A DNA stretch of 18,728 nt from Parvicella sp963922585 (lineage in GTDB: Bacteria > Bacteroidota > Bacteroidia > Flavobacteriales_D > Parvicellaceae), in assembly GCA_963922585.1 (NCBI GenBank), contig CAWUIK010000061.1, positions 1 to 18,728 on the forward strand. The letters are read 5' to 3'. Numbering within the stretch: the first letter of the stretch is position 1; each line of letters starts with the position of its first letter. The translations under genes and the position numbers were made by a program. Below, in pieces: positions 15,626-18,728 of the stretch. A model generated the notes under the pieces. That model saw only the letters and a program-made list of their open reading frames with translations. It was not told where the DNA came from and searched no databases.

Positions 15626-16378
15626 ATGAAGAAACACATCCCGAATATCATTACACTTGGCAATTTGACTTGTGGGCTATTGGCAATTTTGTCTGTTTTT
15701 TCAGACACGCCACATTATGCAGCATATTTTATTTTTGGAGGCTTGTTTTTGGATTTTTTTGATGGTTTTTTTGCAAGAATTTTAAAATTAGATGGCGAAC
15801 TCGGTAAACAATTGGACTCTTTAGCAGATTTGGTCACTTTTGGAGTGGCGCCAGGGTTTTTGATGTATAAACTTATTGAGTTTTCAATCTCATCTTCCTT
15901 TAATCCTATGAAAGAAGCCCAAGTTTTAACTAGTTTTTTTCCATTTGTAGCGTTCTTGATACCAATCCTTTCAGCAGTAAGATTGGCAAAGTTTAATATT
16001 GCTACAAACCAAACGGATCAATTTATTGGACTTCCAACACCTGCTTCTGCGATTTTCTTTGCATCTTTATCAATGCTAATTAGTTTTGGTTTTTCATTTG
16101 GGGGAACCCCCTTTAACATCATTCTAAACCCTTATATATTAATGACATTGGTTATTGTGATTTCCCTACTCCTCAACGCCAATATTCCACTCATCGCACT
16201 TAAATTCAAATCTTTTGGTTGGAAAGGCAATGAAGTAAGATTTATCTTTTTGGGAGTTGCATTATTGGTGATACTTTCTGCCTTGTTGATAAGTAATATT
16301 TTCGTATCTATTCCAATTATTATACTTTTGTACCTATTCATTTCAATCATTAACAATTTTACAAAAAAAGCAAAATGA
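15626..16378 (+). CDS. pssA: CDP-diacylglycerol-serine O-phosphatidyltransferase
   Basis: This integral membrane enzyme makes phosphatidylserine from CDP-diacylglycerol and serine, the precursor of phosphatidylethanolamine. From this start the product has 250 residues. The CDP-alcohol phosphotransferase signature is complete: DFFDGFFAR, eight residues, G, three residues, D, three residues, D (GKQLDSLAD). The opening KKHIPNIITLGNLTCGLLAI is typical of bacterial PssA, and several further membrane helices follow. ATG 15626 is preferred to an in-frame TTG 45 bp upstream because family members start at MKKHIPN, and because that upstream stretch contains a good promoter. It overlaps purS by 4 bp (ATGA), so the two form an operon. 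Confidence 0.95.
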   Translation: MKKHIPNIITLGNLTCGLLAILSVFSDTPHYAAYFIFGGLFLDFFDGFFARILKLDGELGKQLDSLADLVTFGVAPGFLMYKLIEFSISSSFNPMKEAQVLTSFFPFVAFLIPILSAVRLAKFNIATNQTDQFIGLPTPASAIFFASLSMLISFGFSFGGTPFNIILNPYILMTLVIVISLLLNANIPLIALKFKSFGWKGNEVRFIFLGVALLVILSALLISNIFVSIPIIILLYLFISIINNFTKKAK

Positions 16379-16626
16379 AATTTAAAGCACACATCAACAT
16401 CATGCCATTAGAAGCATTATTAGACCCTCAAGGAAAAGCAGTTTCTCAATCTATGGGAAATGTTGGATTGAGCGAAATCACAGGTGTAAGAATTGGAAAA
16501 CACATCACTCTTTTTGTAGAGGCAGGAAATGAGAAAGATGCATCTGCAAAAGTTGACGAAGCTTGCAAAAAAATGCTTTGTAACCAAATCATGGAGCACT
16601 ACGAATTTTCTCTTGAAAAAGCGTAA
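16375..16626 (+). CDS. purS: Phosphoribosylformylglycinamidine synthase subunit PurS
   Basis: The 83-residue protein has the PurS pattern: KFKAHINIMPLEALLDPQGKAV at the start, then GLSEITGVRIGKHITLFVEAG and a helical KVDEACKKMLCNQIMEHYEFSLEKA. PurS bridges the PurL and PurQ subunits in the three-part FGAM synthase of de novo purine synthesis. Its presence implies small PurL and separate PurQ genes elsewhere in the genome, although some Bacteroidetes also carry the large single-chain enzyme. The start overlaps the pssA stop (ATGA), indicating translational coupling. It shares the purine pathway with purC near the left of the window but is not linked to it. Confidence 0.92.
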   Translation: MKFKAHINIMPLEALLDPQGKAVSQSMGNVGLSEITGVRIGKHITLFVEAGNEKDASAKVDEACKKMLCNQIMEHYEFSLEKA

Positions 16627-16654
16627 TCTAATCACTTTCCAAAAATAATTCTTT

Positions 16655-16709
16655 GTCATTTCGACCGAAGAGACAGACACGATAGTGTCTGCTAGAAGTG
16701 GAGAAATCT
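16655..16709. repeat. REP-like interspersed palindromic element
   Basis: The 55-bp element runs from GTCATTTCGACCGAAG to GTGGAGAAATCT. It contains the hairpin CAGACAC-GATA-GTGTCTG (16674-16691). Sequences with these same two ends are frequent intergenic repeats in flavobacterial genomes (recalled knowledge, not searched here). It lies between purS and the glycosyltransferase gene. The hairpin lacks a following T-run, so it is not a typical terminator. Confidence 0.6.
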
Positions 16710-16761
16710 ATTTTCGGCTTGAAAATCATTAAACTTAACCCAAAAACAGCCTTCTAAATAT

Positions 16762-17880
16762 TTGAATATTGCCGTAAATACAAGATTGTTATTACCCAAT
16801 AAGTTAGAAGGTATTGGCTGGTTCACCTACGAAGTACTGAAAAGAATTACTCAAAATCATCCTGAACATACATTTTTCTTGTTCTTTGACAGACCTTATG
16901 ACCATGAATTTGTTTTTTCGGACAATTGCAAACCTATAGTTATTCATCCACAGGCAAGACATCCCATTTTGTATAAAATATGGTTTGACTTTAGCATTCC
17001 TAGAGCTTTAAAAAAGTACAAAATAGATATTTTTTTATCTCCAGATGGTTTTTTGAGTACCAAAACAGATGTGCCTCAAATCTCAGTAATGCACGATTTG
17101 AATTTTGAACATTTACCAGGTGTTTTGCCTCAGGGTGCATTGAATTATTACAAAAAATACTTTCCAATTTTTGCGCAAAAAGCCCAAAACATCATCACAG
17201 TTTCGGAATTTAGCAAGCAGGATATTTCCAATTCTTATCAAGTACCTTTAGAGAAAATTACAGTTGCCTATAATGGTGTGAGTGATATTTTCAAGCCCAT
17301 TTCTGAGGCAGAAAGCACTTCGATAAAAGATAAATATACCAAATCAAACGACTATTTGGTATATGTGGGTGCATTGCACAAAAGAAAAAATATCGTAAAA
17401 ATGCTTCAAGCATTTGATTTGCACAAAAAACAATATCCCTCGTCATTGAAGTTTGTAATTGTTGGAGAAAAACTTTTCAAAAGCCAAGAAATTGATGGCG
17501 TCTATGAATCTTTATCTTGCAAAAATGATATTATATTTACAGGTAGATTAGAGCAGCAAATATTGGCAAGAGTTGTAGCATCTTCAAAAGCAATGATATA
17601 TGTTTCTATTTTCGAAGGATTTGGAATTCCAGTCATTGAGGCTATGAAGTGTGGTGTTCCAGTGCTCACGAGTAACGTGACGAGTCTTCCAGAAGTAGGT
17701 GGTGAATATGCTGTTTATTGTGACCCATTGAATGTAGAAAGTATTTCCAATGGTATTCTTGAAGTTTTGAATCATTCATTCGATACAAAAGAATTAATCG
17801 CTCACAGTTCAAAATTTAATTGGGACACCACCGTTGATGTTGTTTGGGAGGTTATTCAAAAGACAATGGATAAACAATAA
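16762..17880 (+). CDS. GT4-family glycosyltransferase
   Basis: The 372-residue protein has the GT-B fold of GT4 enzymes. The N-terminal domain begins NIAVNTRLLLPNKLEGIGWFTYEVLKRI, with the glycine-rich acceptor-side loop, and contains VMHDLNFEHLPG and ITVSEFSKQDI. The C-terminal domain has LVYVGALHKRKNIVKMLQAF, IIFTGRLEQQ and the donor-binding E-x7-E motif EGFGIPVIE followed by AMKCGVPVLTSN. It would transfer a nucleotide-activated sugar (GDP- or UDP-linked) to a surface glycan; the sugar is not predictable. The start is TTG, chosen because homologues begin with this MxIAVNTR strand. It is followed 2 bp later by the next gene. Confidence 0.9.
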   Translation: MNIAVNTRLLLPNKLEGIGWFTYEVLKRITQNHPEHTFFLFFDRPYDHEFVFSDNCKPIVIHPQARHPILYKIWFDFSIPRALKKYKIDIFLSPDGFLSTKTDVPQISVMHDLNFEHLPGVLPQGALNYYKKYFPIFAQKAQNIITVSEFSKQDISNSYQVPLEKITVAYNGVSDIFKPISEAESTSIKDKYTKSNDYLVYVGALHKRKNIVKMLQAFDLHKKQYPSSLKFVIVGEKLFKSQEIDGVYESLSCKNDIIFTGRLEQQILARVVASSKAMIYVSIFEGFGIPVIEAMKCGVPVLTSNVTSLPEVGGEYAVYCDPLNVESISNGILEVLNHSFDTKELIAHSSKFNWDTTVDVVWEVIQKTMDKQ

Positions 17881-17882
17881 TT

Positions 17883-18248
17883 TTGGAAGATCAAAACTCA
17901 AGAATAGAAACGATAAACAGTTTGGTTGAATTCACTAATATTCAACTCAAAAACTCACTTTTTGAAAAGTTGGTTTTGCAAATTGAAAAGGACTTTTCGA
18001 TGTGTGGATTCGATTTAGAATTAGACCCAAACATTACTCCAAACGAATTGGTCAACACCATTTATGAAACGGTTGAAAAATCCATTCAAAACAAAATTTC
18101 ATTAGACATCAGGTCTTTATTATACAGAATAGATGTAAGCGAAAAACAAATTCTTCATACCAATACGAATTCTGTAACAGACATTGTAGTGCTGCTTTTA
18201 AAAAGAGAAATACAGAAAATCATTTTGAAATCTCAGTTTAGTCAATAA
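17883..18248 (+). CDS. Uncharacterised 121-residue protein
   Basis: I do not recognise the family. The protein is acidic to neutral, soluble, helical in the N-terminal half, and has no signal peptide. A motif-like MCGFDLELDPNITPNELVNTIYETVEK lies near the middle, and a lysine-rich C-terminus follows (VVLLLKREIQKIILKSQ). The frame is open upstream only to 17874, so the start must be the TTG at 17883 or an even rarer codon. It begins 2 bp after the glycosyltransferase stop, so the two genes are probably co-transcribed. It converges on mnmA. The real-gene call rests on tight packing and a full-length open frame. Confidence 0.6.
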   Translation: MEDQNSRIETINSLVEFTNIQLKNSLFEKLVLQIEKDFSMCGFDLELDPNITPNELVNTIYETVEKSIQNKISLDIRSLLYRIDVSEKQILHTNTNSVTDIVVLLLKREIQKIILKSQFSQ

Positions 18249-18287
18249 AAACTAAACTGTGTAAAATAGAAAAGAAAGTAAGAAAAA

Positions 18288-18728
18288 TTAATCAATTACA
18301 CCAGAGCCCAACAATTCACCATCGAGGTACCAAGCAGCAAACTGACCGGGTGTAACACCTCTTTGTAATTCATCGAAAATAATATACAACCCCTCTTCTT
18401 CTTGGTAAAGCGTAAAAGGATACAATGCTTGTCGATATCTAATCCTTCCCATATAAGCTTGAGATTCGCCTACTTTCAATTTAAGATCTTCACGAACCCA
18501 ATGAATGTCTTTTATATTTACAAAAAGACCTTTTCTATTCAACGCTTTATGGTCATCGCCTTGTCCTACAAAAACTATATTTTCTTTAGTATCTGTCCCT
18601 ACTACAAAAAGTGGCAATGGTTTACCTCCAACTTGAAGACCTTTTCTTTGACCAACTGTGTAATAATGTGCTCCATTATGTTGCCCTACAACCGTTCCCA
18701 TTTCTCTTTTTAATTCGAAGGTTTTGGA
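18288..18728 (-). CDS. mnmA: tRNA-specific 2-thiouridylase MnmA, C-terminal part (runs off the window)
   Basis: The frame is open to the end of the window (SKTFELKREMGTVVGQ...), so only about the last 146 residues are present. The MnmA signatures are VVGQHNGAHYYTVGQRKGLQVGG, the lid and tRNA-contact region with PLFVVGTDTKENIVFVGQG, RIRYRQALYPF, and FDELQRGVTPGQFAAWYLDGELLGSGVI. The second catalytic cysteine of the family and the ATP pyrophosphatase motif would lie in the missing part. MnmA puts sulfur on U34 of tRNAs for Lys, Glu and Gln. The gene converges on the 121-residue gene with 39 bp between the stops. Confidence 0.94.
   Translation of the reverse strand, partial: SKTFELKREMGTVVGQHNGAHYYTVGQRKGLQVGGKPLPLFVVGTDTKENIVFVGQGDDHKALNRKGLFVNIKDIHWVREDLKLKVGESQAYMGRIRYRQALYPFTLYQEEEGLYIIFDELQRGVTPGQFAAWYLDGELLGSGVID

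Noticed and set aside
16674..16691. Rho-independent terminator after purS.
   Set aside because: The hairpin is good but has no run of T after it and sits inside a REP-like element.

Overview
The window is AT-rich chromosomal DNA from a member of the Bacteroidetes (Bacteroidota), most likely a flavobacterium-like or related lineage. The evidence is a PorV/PorQ-family outer-membrane protein overlapping a very long PorU-like C25 peptidase (both are type IX secretion families of this phylum), promoter boxes of the TAnnTTTG type, a lipoprotein carrying a GCMDETATNY...DDGTC motif, and small protein families common in this phylum. No rRNA, tRNA or CRISPR array is visible.

Layout from left to right. 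Positions 62-2160 (minus strand) hold a surface-type lipoprotein and then a purC-yciH pair. Positions 2264-3692 hold a decayed IS481-family insertion sequence whose transposase is split by a frameshift, beside a short orphan 3' end that looks like the last strands of an outer-membrane barrel. Acetyl-CoA synthetase (acs) follows on the plus strand and converges on a small uncharacterised gene. From 15430 leftward to 5932 the minus strand carries what looks like one former operon: porV-like, porU-like (long form), a GT-C-type membrane protein, a HutD-family gene, and the 114-residue gene. A RelE/ParE-type toxin-antitoxin module in the opposite orientation now sits between the last two. To the right of porV, divergently, come pssA-purS (overlapping), a REP-like palindrome, a GT4 glycosyltransferase and a small unknown gene, converging on the 3' part of mnmA, which runs off the window.

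The most notable structure is the toxin-antitoxin module. It is bracketed by two exact 40-bp direct repeats, and the repeat is the 3' end of the neighbouring hutD-like gene (last 11-12 codons, stop and 3 nt). One copy ends the intact gene. The other is an orphan placed 42 bp before the next gene of the former operon. This is the signature of a very small cassette (about 0.7 kb) that entered at a gene's 3' end and restored it, with no recombinase gene of its own.

The porV-porU pair plausibly acts in processing and anchoring of proteins exported by the type IX system. The adjacent GT-C protein could work on a cell-surface glycan, but that link is inferred from gene order only. The remaining genes are housekeeping: purine synthesis (purC, purS), acetate activation (acs), phospholipid synthesis (pssA) and tRNA thiolation (mnmA).
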